Virus record (IMG/VR): IMGVR_UViG_3300025853_000048
Location: 1-64,000 of that record
Reading direction: 5' to 3' (one strand)
Length of the DNA: 64,000 nt
Source of the DNA: a virus
The translations under genes and the position numbers were made by a program. A model generated the notes under the pieces. That model saw only the letters and a list, made by a program, of their open reading frames with translations, did no database searches and was not told where the DNA came from. Of this stretch, positions 42,101-45,769 are shown in pieces (the first letter of the stretch is position 1; the number at the start of each line of letters is the position of its first letter).

Positions 42101-43922
42101 TCCGCAGTTCGTGCCGTTTACGGGCTTTTTCCTGCTCTTTCTCATCATCCCGGGGTTTAAAGTTATCAACCAGTGCTTTTGCCGTCCGCTTGACTTCCTC
42201 CTGCCAGTCTTTAGCTTCCTTTTGGTCGTAATTGCCTTCCGTTTCTCTAAATTTCTTGTAGAGATCCTTGGTGAAATCCTGCTGGTTGGAGATTGATTTT
42301 TGGAATCTTTCCCAATCTTTCTTGCTGGAAAGCTTACGCCGCTCATCCAGTTTTGATTGCTCGGCTTTGGTTTGCTTGTCAAACTTGGTTAGCTTTTCGT
42401 TTGCCTGCTTCTGTCTTGCCTTGAGCTCTTCCTGCTTCTGGAGTTGGAAATCGCGAATCATCGCGTTCTTTTTATCCAGGTCTGCCTGATCTGTGGCTTT
42501 GCCTAAAGAATCGGCAAATTCGGAGACTTCCTTTTTTGCTTCGGCCCCGAAAGCTTCCAACTCCTCGTTGACTGTTTTCAGCATAGCTTCCCGCTTGCTG
42601 TTCCGACCAAGGGCGAATTCGTTAATATTCTTCAGGTTCTCATCCTGCTGAATATACATTTCCCGCAAATCGTCAGCCAGGTTGCTGGATAAAGGATCTT
42701 TTCTCAGATTGGCAATCGCCTTGTCTCGTTGCTCCTCAACCTGATCAATTTTGAGTTGTTCTTTGGTCTTCGATCTACGCTCATTTTGCGCCTTGATCTC
42801 GCCTTTCTCCCGCTCGAGTCTCGCTTTGTTGCGCTCGATCTGGGCAGTTACTTTCTGCCGCTTCGCCGCCAGTTGTGCATTTTCAGCATCCAGTTGTGCC
42901 GCCGATCTGCGCTTGACAGCAGTTTCACGCTCCTCTTTTTCCAGTGCCGCCAACTCAGCCTCCGCAGCTTCGTTTACTGCTGCCTCCCGCTCTCGCAAGT
43001 CGGCCATCCTGGCGGCAGTTTCAGCCCTTCCCGCTTTCTCTATTTCCTTGCGGTCGGTTTCGGTTGTGGCGCCATCCCGGCGAGTACGGAAAATATCGTC
43101 CTCAATCTCCCAGGCTTCTCCCTTTAGTTTCTGGTAACTGGGCTTTAATTTACGATACGCTTCCAGCTTTTCCTTTAGTCGGATGACATCCGGGGTGTAT
43201 TCCTCAGGAGTCCACTCGCCATAGCCTTCATCTTGCCATTCCGCTTCGGAGTTTTCGTGATCATCCTCATCGTAGACAACCCCAAACTCATTGTACCCGA
43301 GTCGTTCAAGTTTGGTCGCCACTTCATCCTTGCGTAGGCGCAACTCCTCCAACGACGCCTTGCTGGCTTCCTCGGCCTTTTTCCGCTGCTCTTCCTGGGC
43401 TTTTTCTGCCTCTAGTTTCTTCCATTCCTTGTCAGTATGTAACCACCTGGAGACTCCATCCACGTCCTTATAGGTTTCGCGCCCGATCTTCTTTGCCTTG
43501 CGCTCAAATTCAATGTTGTAGTGGTCTTTCTCGCGCTTCGCCTTTGCTTTGGCTTCATCTTCTGCAGCTTTGCGTTTGGCTTCCTCTGCCTTTGTTTTAG
43601 CCGCCTGTTTTGACGCCTGTTCGCGCTTCTTGTCTTCCTGCTGCTTGTACCATAGCGAATCATCTGCTGCGTCCTGGCGCTGTTCTCGCGCTATCTCATC
43701 CTGGTAACCGCTCCTGACAAATGAGTTTTGCAGGTCGGAATAGCGAAACGGCATCCCGGAGGCTGCTTTGCCGCTCGGTCTGGTCGTAGAGTTTCCGAAC
43801 AGGGGTTTATGCCCCGTCGTGGATGCTGGTTGGATCGGCTCGGTATCAGGTTGAGATTGCTGATCAAATTTGTCGTCATTGATCAGTCGTTTCTTCGGCT
43901 TGTCGTCGTAGTCGTTGCCCAT
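15135..43922 (-). CDS. Giant polyvalent protein (9595 residues), multi-enzyme injected-type
   Basis: A single uninterrupted frame of 9595 codons, roughly 1 MDa. Approximate order: 1-690 charged coiled coil; 740-1055 Gly/Ala-rich hydrophobic region that may enter membranes; 1527 HEGVH; 1779 EELIH (degenerate zincin); 2440-2630 LPD23-like plus HEIQH; 2789 HEVAH; 2930-2975 KTSC-like; 3385-3560 ART-PolyVal-like (YHGTSH, NPNQIKSADP); 3572-3700 second LPD23-like plus HEIQH; 3921 HEIIH; 5090-5165 GNAT-like; 5230-5600 DdrB/ParB-like (IAGNGRSSGIRLAY); about 5700 hydrophobic Gly/Pro segment; 6635-6700 polyvalent-associated repeat; 6986-7130 adenine methyltransferase (EPSAGKGD, NPPF at about 7050); 7441-7520 GNAT (RGQGIG); 7578-7778 polyvalent kinase (DIKRDN); 8236-8305 and 8350-8565 ART-like; 8980-9275 LPD38-like C-terminus. 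Such proteins are proposed to be packaged, injected and to act against host defences. No Shine-Dalgarno sequence is visible. Confidence 0.9.
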   Translation of the reverse strand: MGNDYDDKPKKRLINDDKFDQQSQPDTEPIQPASTTGHKPLFGNSTTRPSGKAASGMPFRYSDLQNSFVRSGYQDEIAREQRQDAADDSLWYKQQEDKKREQASKQAAKTKAEEAKRKAAEDEAKAKAKREKDHYNIEFERKAKKIGRETYKDVDGVSRWLHTDKEWKKLEAEKAQEEQRKKAEEASKASLEELRLRKDEVATKLERLGYNEFGVVYDEDDHENSEAEWQDEGYGEWTPEEYTPDVIRLKEKLEAYRKLKPSYQKLKGEAWEIEDDIFRTRRDGATTETDRKEIEKAGRAETAARMADLREREAAVNEAAEAELAALEKEERETAVKRRSAAQLDAENAQLAAKRQKVTAQIERNKARLEREKGEIKAQNERRSKTKEQLKIDQVEEQRDKAIANLRKDPLSSNLADDLREMYIQQDENLKNINEFALGRNSKREAMLKTVNEELEAFGAEAKKEVSEFADSLGKATDQADLDKKNAMIRDFQLQKQEELKARQKQANEKLTKFDKQTKAEQSKLDERRKLSSKKDWERFQKSISNQQDFTKDLYKKFRETEGNYDQKEAKDWQEEVKRTAKALVDNFKPRDDEKEQEKARKRHELRIKHAEELAEKYNIPRTQKDRIVRDLQERHSGWLPGQKVRELQSGNLQLNVGSLNLFDTPALDAELSKLTDDPEKIEQAKAEFEHARNISAPKVAEALRKISVRGVNTDVPIGLTGFLKFEQNNPHESEAELIEAYLDQQNLSEKAIQWVLAAAGSAVGEFEMILRGVAGGITGKEEWLTGANETSEEFSALVQSGAIGGGVSQVANEFVSEVFSELPSMIFSLGAATAVSSVGKKVLKKKIGSELTKKIGKDAAEEQIEKQVSKWAARSGFATAMGEAGSASFGIAVSRSYKQGIEKGMSHADALDHAVGVGVVQGLTSSAIVGAFGATGELAVLNKFKRKAGDLDMPAFAKWAKNNPDVDAKFLNYVRSPEFWDSAAEGFAKHGFPEIIEEGFDEGKEEAIQGFMDDGRVNWDQVIDGVWMGAGIGGAIGSGAAGLSGISSIIGDAPQIREQQINERARSIAEMVKQAMLSGEQLKSELSGDPGDVFDRINEYVEPDEFIQQEEIEAAQRLVGDIASYGSRDAEAEIDKLLQEYQGKAEDDIEGKKAVVERIEEIEADRLTQIRQSVKMAAGFSAEIEGAINAAKDAATEAKQAEEADPEGNAGAYKRAMANYIATLQAAAAVRIGADNKAVNLDHPALKSPVGHLNSPVYEIVDSPEGPVPVITEEAHDQAKAIFPEAAEAFLTMDYETAKAKFSAPAEQEVEAEPETDPKSTEEEEKTVADSTLEQDADDANSSIASPEEVSTGGESLSSDGGGDYWSVSSLTGDQTFTVPTSIASSSKEALRKVAPQIPGDETINPYDYDITLVRADQVAAPAKKKPKAKKPKTPAPQKDETLSSIKKINRAIGNQSAMLDTLKASGVRVIVAQNKAHGEALLGRSLSRKGTGVTVTDSDGNPAIVIFEDQNKRRSVAQIERTIFHEGVHAAQRVFAADNPELIDAASKAFDPRSPQYDKVLHGLMLKEYNGFDGLTPAKKVSEATRAIIEGKFNGRTSSPHFRRYLKKFLNWIYNNLDENPALRELTDGIESVIKPKRKEPTERKRPKQKQAYPKPKGNKVPDPLPEKRDYIVPNDQGTDDLAVAIDEIPPTYQKKAEKVAEVIELEVAKYGERAFPGGIVYGPIEEIQQVGLEEVASGTAMSVRKLPNGDVALKVDLGWLARSGYSQERIAVLLSEELIHQAALEELSIREAKELWRALPEDIKREVERSYFISRLKGVPKQYREDALEAVEIIDQEVARSESLDISDEFIDQVAKGTPEIITYLKQYLGHEPVDRFSSLKKGDFLGAHEFHRMIIQDKEFAGRVTEIEGIEYMMPVIIRWLKQVAQNLSRMITEIKDPETKAMAIDQRKRIVKRLNQMRQAAGPDLDAKTPSLAENIEIHAAKGAKPKFPKGISSASMFDALLNLAGDTDRPAGKRYLSFLTNTTKERPEAYARLNEAGEYEITEAGQKVVDEWKGEESGSKAPSTKKPKSKQVPITPETFAKNITFLQESFDGKADDDQLFDAYKRNYSTHLVGNRQDFQRRLDEMRNPEVVEEAQVDDKTAEFRTAVANAKAKMREMDKSKTVPKAVMKSMRASFNSLIKTVFADEAKGITGRSINHIDASTAEVQRKFFIQLQTAYRHAENDETRELINEMFRDAGFIEIGAEGEVVSADPGLHAGESNVVRGEKVRVIRPGWNMHDGVGEFQPMKAIVEPVEAATTAGKKGVVAETVPPTTTGIAKASSQAESSYTPPRNLGKKEVSDQDKRETARKKLQEQAGGKTPQTADLNDPKSVNAAVREMVTFLETGDRENDAALGMVTAHFLNNVASLKPNRQKAVFQRLKRMTDKKEGVLTQYAGETAAIPEVMQDTLETAKAMAAAGKSAKEIRAVTGWFPGRYDGKMRWEIPDKGASFKDGVSDSATVYNVVDSRGNEVSGYDDQAGADAEVTKLNKLDSGYTVRPVQSDYTRATFVSDILDHPELYEAYPDVGNVDLIITIGPDVKDEGGEFQPYENRESEGLFDLQPQITVRAKNKEDALSTLIHEIQHWIQEEEGFAKGGNFQNNIRNYKETVDDLNRYVMYLNEEMSLASKEGNKERYDYLMGERSEYVARIQEIEGPDGIGAAEKGFADYQRTAGEIEARDTQGRLTYDAKVRALVEPYDIENIAKEEAIILFSKDEHGDPQGFYDRSQNLIGLIQGKANESTIMHEVAHMSRELLKGTDLGSELNAAYGIATDEWTDDQEEVFARHVERYMRDGDFPDGLPDRLKAALAKVAEVIRGIYAQLAGSPIHNDIPAEVRKVLDEIMLLGEEKATAPEPKPDLEVQPGMTGRERAELLEPQLPEDPDMEWIATSGLKHGSRTITKIGWNPVTGAMRVVYESDRNQTYSYVNIPPTLMQNLRQKQANRNEAIERRNAILAELDPTTRAKAEDTLKGVEKSIWDSVKNLPIIAEAKAKLDSIMDKMANLFRRNKTSPEELKRQAKNNIKALEEEYHHQISKPDLVGRLHKALDFLPEDMRQQLIIEEVAIIQSNSIGSYFYDAVSRTDAYYDENWMNQRKAAGRDFQPDIEGMPAREAEVLIDYLSSLDATPRDKGAIEDALKKQRPGEKASQLTYLLDMIDQGYVPTDEKGKTRLALPGESKQIAQAKRNLNKAPAALAEYLTGGKQAAPTPKPKTDANPDDFASGDLDLDTLSKPKRKKAKAKDASSTAGTITDTLSKKKFTPKQQQEYERISAGLTELSRKLGLAKTDDEINALTDLAGALIAGAQKLRKEAGLSEAEFSIEALAQVPDKVRKARGRDTLKQVDEERDREYLAAVEAGDLNTVERLIDEAAKEAGYNIGPAYHGTSHAENIEVFNDFSYFTDDWWNADGYASGERVYDVYLKMETPLVIDAKGEKWDELSSEHGSSTQDVVRNFDDTKYDGIIFEDIGDSWMDDAEAGSSTVYVTTNPNQIKSADPVTYDKDGEVIPLSQRFDSDKDSILYQFAGENAEVPQFMADSLETAKAMAAAGRDSETIRAATGWFPGKYDGKMRWEIPDEGAKIYDEVLDLLKNGDTEEVELRDLLDHTALFEAYPEIGKIPVSLKDGIDAVYINIGGKERISIGAQGRGLSSLLHEIQHAIQHREGFARGSSPLEHRQGMQMADEDFDRLNKEVSRKFMVTKYFESAEENGTTPVEELRKRHELRIKHAEELAEKYKRRSAAQLDAENAQLAAKKYSRLADREIDPRELELTEMMSDIDEAREWYQHEKEKYEKEREKRIFAPDRDYRRTAGEIEARDVQSRANLTAEQRAAIAPYSSENIAPEDAILLQRGGKGRAIKGFYRRADNLIGLIEGKADAITLLHEIIHLDRELLKGTEIGNRLNEFYGEATDDWSPESEEKFAEHAEEYFRRGKFPQGASDKIKEAFRVVKEIARNLYAHLKGELPNEIRDIFDEIIIAGSGDHMERRSVNDIKAGNSKEYVAERDKARAATTRERQKKAKSEDQQRAERHAEAIERDKQEAPRRKKLAGLRRKYAKAKTSEMKLELIEQAEQAGFSKSDIDDNYDPSQGTYSVVDKDLDELRQKFKPINVYTGLLKGKDDEVLQRLVHEGEESLDEADKQYLIDEGFAVYEGGETQESFPTENGIADYPNRPAVDAEIAKVATRLSDNPGSMVSLGELVPIVMDQGFSKREVEDGLYRIYQRGEGNLTLHDQQSYISDSEREFALKLGVDDMHLFAIGRRAKKPSDKELRQYEEFHRKVDGRNIPMGPATNEEPGTKNEERGSLLPLDWQGKPLAQDPQDTTEKTVDIRHAEELKKWINGEDLSPEEYDQLLDLRILVVDMGDADTPSQLQRSKEGEADGLMINPALEKFILGDRSQETMEVVSNELKLLKTGYSIHAAKTGKSERPDGLNAAQVRAMMAIGEGKKGHPGSAKVLANNGIIYKKKFEKDGTQELTAEGRKKFEAQKRALEGEPPKAETRKPKAKKKVAEEKPDTLTKSKRTTDSAGNTKLIAWDKHSQSDEQWKRGVEYAEKQLPEWKNTARTTGVGSHYVEGLNRDLDKVNSMLNMVREKVRNFSSSANVRPNKNLFFWVGVKDYLDNVESKLLADISAESERYNALPVESQRIEDAVQFWEEKERRDGKSYQDKINEIKGETGKDFEDAEEKRLGEGAAIFAKSAPGKKLELWSDNPRKALPKSASEVAHRKRLGDLFSITSRYNELKTDKAKSELLKKTGGWLSIYEVEAAIESYKDRLVNITGVDLSEDSKRHPGPHPGVTKYPNVGEVIYYDPTGSSIFRSVEVTNDLGNGIFSGTIVEPGPKELIGQIVEMDLSEVAVQTPKKKTAAKKTDPIALAEQAIETYAGSLKLQKEAGRIADLSHQEASKDEGLKGAFFSRVAEVMFALRRTQVGDVVSVRNDKDRVIEELLGYSEASIGKEGVEAQDFISKVFMVDKGQKREADWDDVNAPNKLAPITEEQVQRLEEFAQTKSKKTAKAGKHPGNTGVFDLDESVFEEEGSIKLSEDGFRASIRDEKDVEVGYVTAGEYEGKVRIHKSTLQGIHQGKKLGIKAYQAIIDKAHEDGKDVMSDNYVSEPAYRVYEALSRRGYDVDLSNAQKGTKSGRTVYTPINYKKPAVTVRKPNTGQKSPADGAKSPDVADIDGTISTGTPNGAKATFRYRVVDATDLDGMIEAEINADQTRQRSGNRSSMEQIERIASSIDPDFLLDSRKANDGAPVVSGGSVIAGNGRSSGIRLAYERGNAMAYETAVRDFAQEEGINLAGVKQPVLIREVIEFTSGDQRSFVVESNPKQGGLGESVSEQALLDAEAIGYSTLSGLRFNVNNQLTADSLRAVATKLEQSARGITRTQSGEFDQAEASRRVMAAFVTRLVEKAGKDSADVTAILESDGGKRIVSAVAKVAPELAKLDDDLSLAGDVVEAILSLRSGMHAVEQGNFRNLSDWLTNRKAELVSEPLSEIGQLLLDDLVTSTKLKKDRSSNEFPFDETLREYLTFAQREQKNRDDASQTEDIFNDERQDQSPETYFAKINRIAGFPETGAAEKTLAESTKEGEEGELSQQSPFQKLSDDFDAIEAEIKIAVSRSKAITNEQRKEARKKLVTLSKQMLTKTVPDAIRELETLGTEEAAKLEEELFLNAAELTASAVGLIPGPVGMVADAIGTGIDIKQRDPVGALLGIASAFELDLIAKPVKFKRGLEAMSETIKALKSMKTSLDSVENVKTIVAATRKDKTNQTEINDNADMFQVAGVEEDFSLVGEQTVETEFEAPDTRTDAEKDAEVGQEQLFDEKPKTKKQIFEDRKKALDAAFLSGRQKFLDAVTTDEQRQEEIDIIQNETKRQSGLIAKSDIDLDLAVAVVETYGEKGWDTPLFVLGLKNTPRNKQYWTAGVQRVSEPYDKGEYFEEIGFDPTQSIQSQVGLPESAGKTMWVDLKRQRGREGFGLKWGKTEMVEIKGMPQNARIAEPNNSFWEAWRTDKAGMKSQGYHVRKENGEWQVLDTSVTENISVKDAVGRDIPAVDYFKDGRKRVYEVRERKGSKFVNVLIGSIGDNPTTEWVPMLPNAEIEVFKPGMTPDKQREQDRKRKDQNSNKTESKGLPESESKQAPPGRTKPTETIIFAKPIPVSDGSKIVSYEWRWTGGVKYDAYEGGLVDARVSDFDNAELSDRTGRKLVHLFSVETKDGKTEIVSLEDALGLLKGDKAFKSIASMIKTRAKNKMKAELLEAQMDQLETERDAARKAEYQVEEKEPFGPVKKEGGKALEVTDINGRKQWVNYGTGFGPDTREEAIANGKSLISGGYNMETDKLRRDIRNIKERIHMVDQKIQQKSAEVAESQTPEASKQADSIPAVDSLENLLEFNGQIIDGKVTADQVREAWSQYKENEDAIEAELAKLTMKKLARFQGYRKPDNKADAVRTAHENLQGIFNPGESLSYSFGSDWKKARREQMDKAVEKWTDEKIQSDFQERQEKKAAKEKALTNPETLDEWEQFVYKQGTAELTQDEIKELNAIRSPYEARKRIMDRGENRLSPEQLVQFDEIRGINRKELEQAQKESKVSVTGVKTDTETSIEKTVHTKHGHDLFVVKLADRVDKDVYRSLNAAAKKLGGYYSRYSKDGAIPGFQFKTMEAARQFEAVVKGETVDATEQEQEKETAANSKTAERFRSMADRMDKTADEALNQDRRQNTARQARMAAGAESKARGQKAFATTLRNLADAIESGKATHLDGIKAASHIETLYKLAEQAKGEAQRERDGGWKEDHSNEPATPDQMAKAKYPTVYIDKSTLMQMVEAGRNTKGAKMLANKVAKISMNRHDGQSLETSNAQDIENIRELAKKTRNDRGKTYWDDIAWKFEDYDRTKRMGIDDLVALRAALREFLEYKGAKTQEDPAKARERALIGRKIDGFFPTPKPIIEDMIERAGIGGGDRVLEPSAGKGDIAESLVEAGAEVDAIEIDSTLRDILEDKEINLVSRDFTTFETDQPYDAVIMNPPFENGQDMQHVQRAYEMVKPGGKVVAVMSASPFFGETKSKKEFREWLDSVGGEYEQLPEGSFKGQESFRQTGVNTYLVEITKPSKKESEPTKFKPGTVWNSTKTDTNQLEETEQGTQLYSAAAPMAGWNDESYERVIPRDFFNESKLLTLMGKIADWQNRGMLSDRFVIDHSGDFTPALSESGEMYDASTRFYFDGEPVELLMSYNAGKNDPFPFTFTHQGLDLWSEEVFDENGGMSESFSEIFGGSGSNRNDIGEELYQQGNFLKQMGILGLKHVDMLLHPEFTLEPVAGTGFGLEVSGNEVSARNLESSFKGDDVDFYTKGDDLYFDFKDTSAPVFKNKKGELSNEFSRLFGYPNADPQDIDANIHLQELMNEWEKEGIDSYISEHRGIITLSKIVVPENQRGQGIGTAKMEQLQGLASSMGMTIALTPDTVHGASSKKRLETFYKNLGFVRNTGRNKDFRTMESMIWDPESSPQLYSAATPLRGTQTNDKLSNHGQDTQTIRQARQTLRETPRQDRTPEETFRARRKAERAEDQRVLRAAAESGQIRVRDDLSSRYEELFDDPSMAGAEHQVGVDPNDSSRVLKIAHAPGFGFGLNNFQDLIGYFDRLEAANTLLGSGFRFEGVILHDGGYRVVISQPAHDPRVARKSKKADWEKAVAAKMAEIGFTSEGEGRWRKGDLQIRDIKRDNVFLIDGQLHFIDPIIISDREEEAVFDRDDEFVARGSGNQGAALYSAASTRETPMHEVWVEHPSGFQAKRKIEVGYYRFGKPKKGKASFNHLSQKSEKGVSVYKGFRDADGELFLLDGQGEETDMGEVIVTQDYLSGSDLPIYRVSGIPLSNSGADNEILLDPSTLGIEEELGGDALAESGNYPEFNFEDTESLLDKEPVIEIIKSDKGYQVAFDGVVEFPDYYNDTLKMAQNDAKSEYEHRIFIQERSKRTNPALYSAASSGQPANPGVSSPQMSNNDAARGEVDPSRAANERDQETEPLPEGQDLLMRLRSDDRESVIDQFASLWRDHPNMIRPTMENSEKFLGDPFAVAIYKNKKRAVVWDIEYKPHFFFGGIDITDSVDNSASTAEGRVIGEVFQDINNRDPEQVKRKAEEKERRDFLRHRQTRLANIPELSDDFDTALQELVDWAESFDEFDEALSPSLFDISRRNLTRLGRARMGLPGERDDYYNAGSGEVTIYRAAPQGVEIEAGDWVSFKKEYAGSHESNSENSQTTSLEVDGSEVYSDLAGEDEWVYVPEGTWGDFQNIREVYDSLKTPDQSPQLYSAASVPARDRNARHAELEAKHNAGTITEEETAESQRLVDEAAKDAGFTNGPWYHWSDYDFDTFDLRDVEGAHFGNLSAARDIAKGRDNVEFEIEHDTEDNTYWVWSSEDNDGRGPFKTEEEAQEFVDKQPKTLDPLKVFLKTDNLVRMPDLGTWGAWDIIQNLPEGTLSDSEIDQIMDADFTYQELQRALLAKGIDGVIYENEVESIGDESVFVLSPNQIKSADPFTGVPLSERFNDQSESILFSAAAPTQTEPRPHDPIEMSYELFTMPISPSSRLWTTSDLVTIRFSTEVDGVKPIVWAKRFNTREEAEKFVEDNMAKGSTFQRISTSGHTGLIVASFGEPDENLMSDIEDEDQGQRLSNLIQQINRLTFRHRDEDGMVFELQEHEVEELDDAKMAAGQFAQHVNDPEVSAALKEIAESTEPNLSLYSAATAAANQMNQPVNLDDLPANDRESHEKWDDAARERVAQGDRAQLLSELLDTIRQPVASVGKDAANQLTLTKPVDIKVAQILLPQVMADALASGNQAAIDDAMLLAYSVSDAVNRGDPHTNKRERQLDRYARILARPRVAQRAEINDRGITQDERLRRARRINRERLALMNKAVSKMPGITGMQDVFDSSKFDPTNEVQITRLINYSNAAMGNIIDSFTEYMQSAMLSGVGTQAMNIFANVANFGLEHVIQRRMEAALNLIIKDPSGPQIGEFKYMRKAWPKAVKAAISFAARTVQAQDGNILESEITAQSDVEHGGKVDVIRTAIGGRWGEIARTSFRILSTMDVFFQSLGNHLDVWAQAYRLGKAKGLTGNALEKFMAGEVRIFGSDAWVLANEFGKSITSQDEIKRKKDGGNLADHAVRKLLDFKQDTGAGTMAKLGLTIIFPFVSTPYNLTKKTLRRTGFNLLPVLGKMGWAATVKGSNGKTFIEQYNGDTPGLFLRDVADQAIAAIGLLILSALGEGEDDDEDKLISITGTRAFGVEDKNSLELLNRMKGGPMMVLWKGKPVFSYAKLDPVSGIIAGLVDLNRSVTGLRNGEDIASIFNDVIGRAQYNISEGTPLSGVNALTSLLGGAGRKEPSDLVAEIPENLSRMIMPNFIPQTIRNADPYKRDTKGMDWKARTLNAVSGGVRAPKKVDLDGKPVEKTGKWFSRQFLAAGIKPNEETRRADTLAKNWNDANPNEKWYPYLTSTRTYKDPRTGETVKLTSLQQNELKRMRGVAVKRALRGVSESAAKNPKERDKERLKKRISDAQSAARKSFFRRGGRPPSDAEIKKRQDARG

Positions 43923-43950
43923 GGCTTGATTTCAGTGAATGGAAAATAGC

Positions 43951-43985
43951 GAAATACTCCGATCAAATTTTGACCGGAGTATTTC
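43951..43985 (-). terminator. Hairpin just upstream of the giant gene
   Basis: Arms GAAATACTCCG and CGGAGTATTTC (43951-43961 and 43975-43985) form a perfect 11-bp stem with an AT-rich loop. It lies about 30 bases before the giant start codon. It could terminate the upstream operon weakly (only TATTTT-type T-richness follows) or act as a leader structure on the giant mRNA. Confidence 0.5.
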
Positions 43986-44045
43986 TGAGGGGAGTTATGT
44001 GGGGAAATTGGAAATGTTTAGTGCGGTGAAAGGTGGAGCTCCGTG

Positions 44046-44249
44046 TCAAATTTCGTCGTCAGAGATTATCAGTTTGGGATCCCTGATCAAAGTTCGTCGG
44101 TTCTTGGCTTTCTTCTTGGCCATCGCTTTCTTTTTGCGCTTCTTCAGCGGCATTGGCAGCGGCAGGCCGAGGCGGGAAAAATGCTTCGGCATGAACTCCG
44201 GGTCGTTATCCCGGAGAGTGACAGCGTTGGTTCCTGTGTGGTTATCCAT
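44046..44249 (-). CDS. Small basic protein
   Basis: A 67-residue protein with a Lys/Arg-rich centre (LKKRKKKAMAKKKAKNRRT), which suggests nucleic-acid binding or packaging with virion DNA. It starts three bases after the upstream stop. Not recognised as a known family. Confidence 0.5.
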   Translation of the reverse strand: MDNHTGTNAVTLRDNDPEFMPKHFSRLGLPLPMPLKKRKKKAMAKKKAKNRRTLIRDPKLIISDDEI

Positions 44250-44252
44250 AAC

Positions 44253-45128
44253 TTACAGTTTTGCGAAAAGATCCCTCCGGGCGTTTACCTTCTTCTGTGA
44301 TTTAGGCGCATCTTTCTGACGTGAATCCATGGTCGAATCCCACACGCTGGAGAAGCGGTTTTCTGCGGTCGCGTAGTCTTTCTTTTTCTGGGCTTTCGCC
44401 TTATCGCGTTCAGCGATCTTTTTATATTCAGCGTCAATCTTGGCTTGCGTGCCGGCACTTACTCCGGACCGCTTGGCTAATACCCCCTGGTTGCCTTTTT
44501 TACCTGTGTCGGCGTCTCCAGGAGTTTCCATGAAACCTTCCTTTTTACCTGGCGGCAGGTCTTCGGGCTTTTCTTTCCCGGGTTGCGGTTTAGCGGCCTG
44601 ACCGGCTGCTGGTAAACCCAGCCTGCCATTGTTGTCCTGCATCTCGCGATTGGATCGCACATCCAGCATGTTGGCTCGATTCTCGTATTTCTTGCGAACC
44701 GAGTCATGCAGGTTTGCGTACATGCTCCGGGCCTTCTCCTCTGCCTGTCCCTGGTTCAACCCTTTAAATGGGCCTTCCCGGTAGATGAATCCAGGCTTCT
44801 TACTGCCGCCTTTCATCCGCGGGGTTCCGCTCAACGCCAATCCACGGGAAAGGAACGCCTCAAACCCGCCCGCACGGCGGTTTTGGGATGGTGGAATCAG
44901 CGGTTTTGCTGCCGCTGGCTTATCTGCCGCTGGCTTATCTGCCGCTGGCTTATCTGCAACGGCGGCTTGCTGACCCTGGCCTGTCGGCGCGTTCTGGCTC
45001 ATAGGCTTCGGGGCTTGCGGCGATCTGCCAGACGACATGATCGAAAAGCTGGTGCCGCCTTTGGGTTCTGAAATGCCCGATGCGGCCATTTCCTCAGGAG
45101 TCATTTTCTTTTTAGGGAGTTGATACAT
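44253..45128 (-). CDS. Basic, partly disordered hypothetical protein
   Basis: A 291-residue protein with an Ala/Pro/Lys/Gln-rich disordered N-terminus holding three exact copies of a 15-base repeat (encoding AADKP-type units). A central part (GFEAFLSRGLALSG, FKGLNQGQAEEKARSMYANL) may fold, and a Lys-rich helical C-terminus follows. It lies just before the giant gene and could be a virion-internal or DNA-binding companion, but this is inference. Confidence 0.5.
   Translation of the reverse strand: MYQLPKKKMTPEEMAASGISEPKGGTSFSIMSSGRSPQAPKPMSQNAPTGQGQQAAVADKPAADKPAADKPAAAKPLIPPSQNRRAGGFEAFLSRGLALSGTPRMKGGSKKPGFIYREGPFKGLNQGQAEEKARSMYANLHDSVRKKYENRANMLDVRSNREMQDNNGRLGLPAAGQAAKPQPGKEKPEDLPPGKKEGFMETPGDADTGKKGNQGVLAKRSGVSAGTQAKIDAEYKKIAERDKAKAQKKKDYATAENRFSSVWDSTMDSRQKDAPKSQKKVNARRDLFAKL
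44911..44955. repeat. Three tandem 15-bp repeats
   Basis: The unit GCCGCTGGCTTATCT occurs three times without mismatch, inside the gene at 44253-45128. The repeat keeps the reading frame and encodes repeated Lys-Pro-Ala-Ala-Asp units, so copy number could vary by slippage. Confidence 0.9.
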
Positions 45129-45146
45129 AGTGGATGGGAGTAAAAT

Positions 45147-45536
45147 CTAACTTGCCGGGGCCAGTGATCCGCCGTTTTCCAGGGTTTCGCGGATATGAGC
45201 CATCAACGCGTCTGCCTGTCGGCGACCCATAGCACTCATCGATGCAATCTTCGCCCGGAGCTCCTGGATACGTGCTACACGGTTCTGCTGTTCGCTCCGA
45301 TTGCGTTCCAGGGCTTCCTGATCCCGCATGATGGCGTGGACCTGCTCCTGATTCTCGAGACGGGCAATCCGCTCTTGGTTGATTCGGATTTCCCAGGCCA
45401 TCTTCCGCTTATTGAACTTCGGCGGACCTTTGATAAACTTACTCCGAGTGGAGTAAGAATCAGTGTGGCGGATATGGAGCTTCTTCGCCTTTCGGCGGGC
45501 TTTATGACGGGCGCGGTATTGTTGGCTTTTCGACAT
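45147..45536 (-). CDS. Basic coiled-coil hypothetical protein
   Basis: This 129-residue protein has a very basic first 50 residues (RARHKARRKAKKLHIRHT) and then a charged helical region (INQERIARLENQEQVHAIM) that could form a coiled coil. It fits a small virion or DNA-binding protein. Its start lies downstream of a 233-base gene-free stretch, which holds a weak TTGAAC/TGATTA promoter-like pair and nothing else recognised. Confidence 0.5.
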   Translation of the reverse strand: MSKSQQYRARHKARRKAKKLHIRHTDSYSTRSKFIKGPPKFNKRKMAWEIRINQERIARLENQEQVHAIMRDQEALERNRSEQQNRVARIQELRAKIASMSAMGRRQADALMAHIRETLENGGSLAPAS

Positions 45537-45769
45537 ACAACCGCTTTTTAGAGCGAGTTAGCCGAATAATCAAAACCGTGGCAACAGGTGGTTCAATATG
45601 AGAGAGTTAAATATTGCCCCCTTTGATTTTTGAAAGCAATAATGGAGGATTTGATATACCTACCTACCTATCATGATGGCTTGATCTATGCCTATGCCGC
45701 TAGTTTGAAAACAATTTCACTTCCTCGCCGTTGAAGATGTAAATTCCCTTCTCCGGCATCACTTTCTCA

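Noticed and set aside
45655-45672. Short TACC tandem run
   Set aside because: Four imperfect units only; too short to be called a functional repeat.
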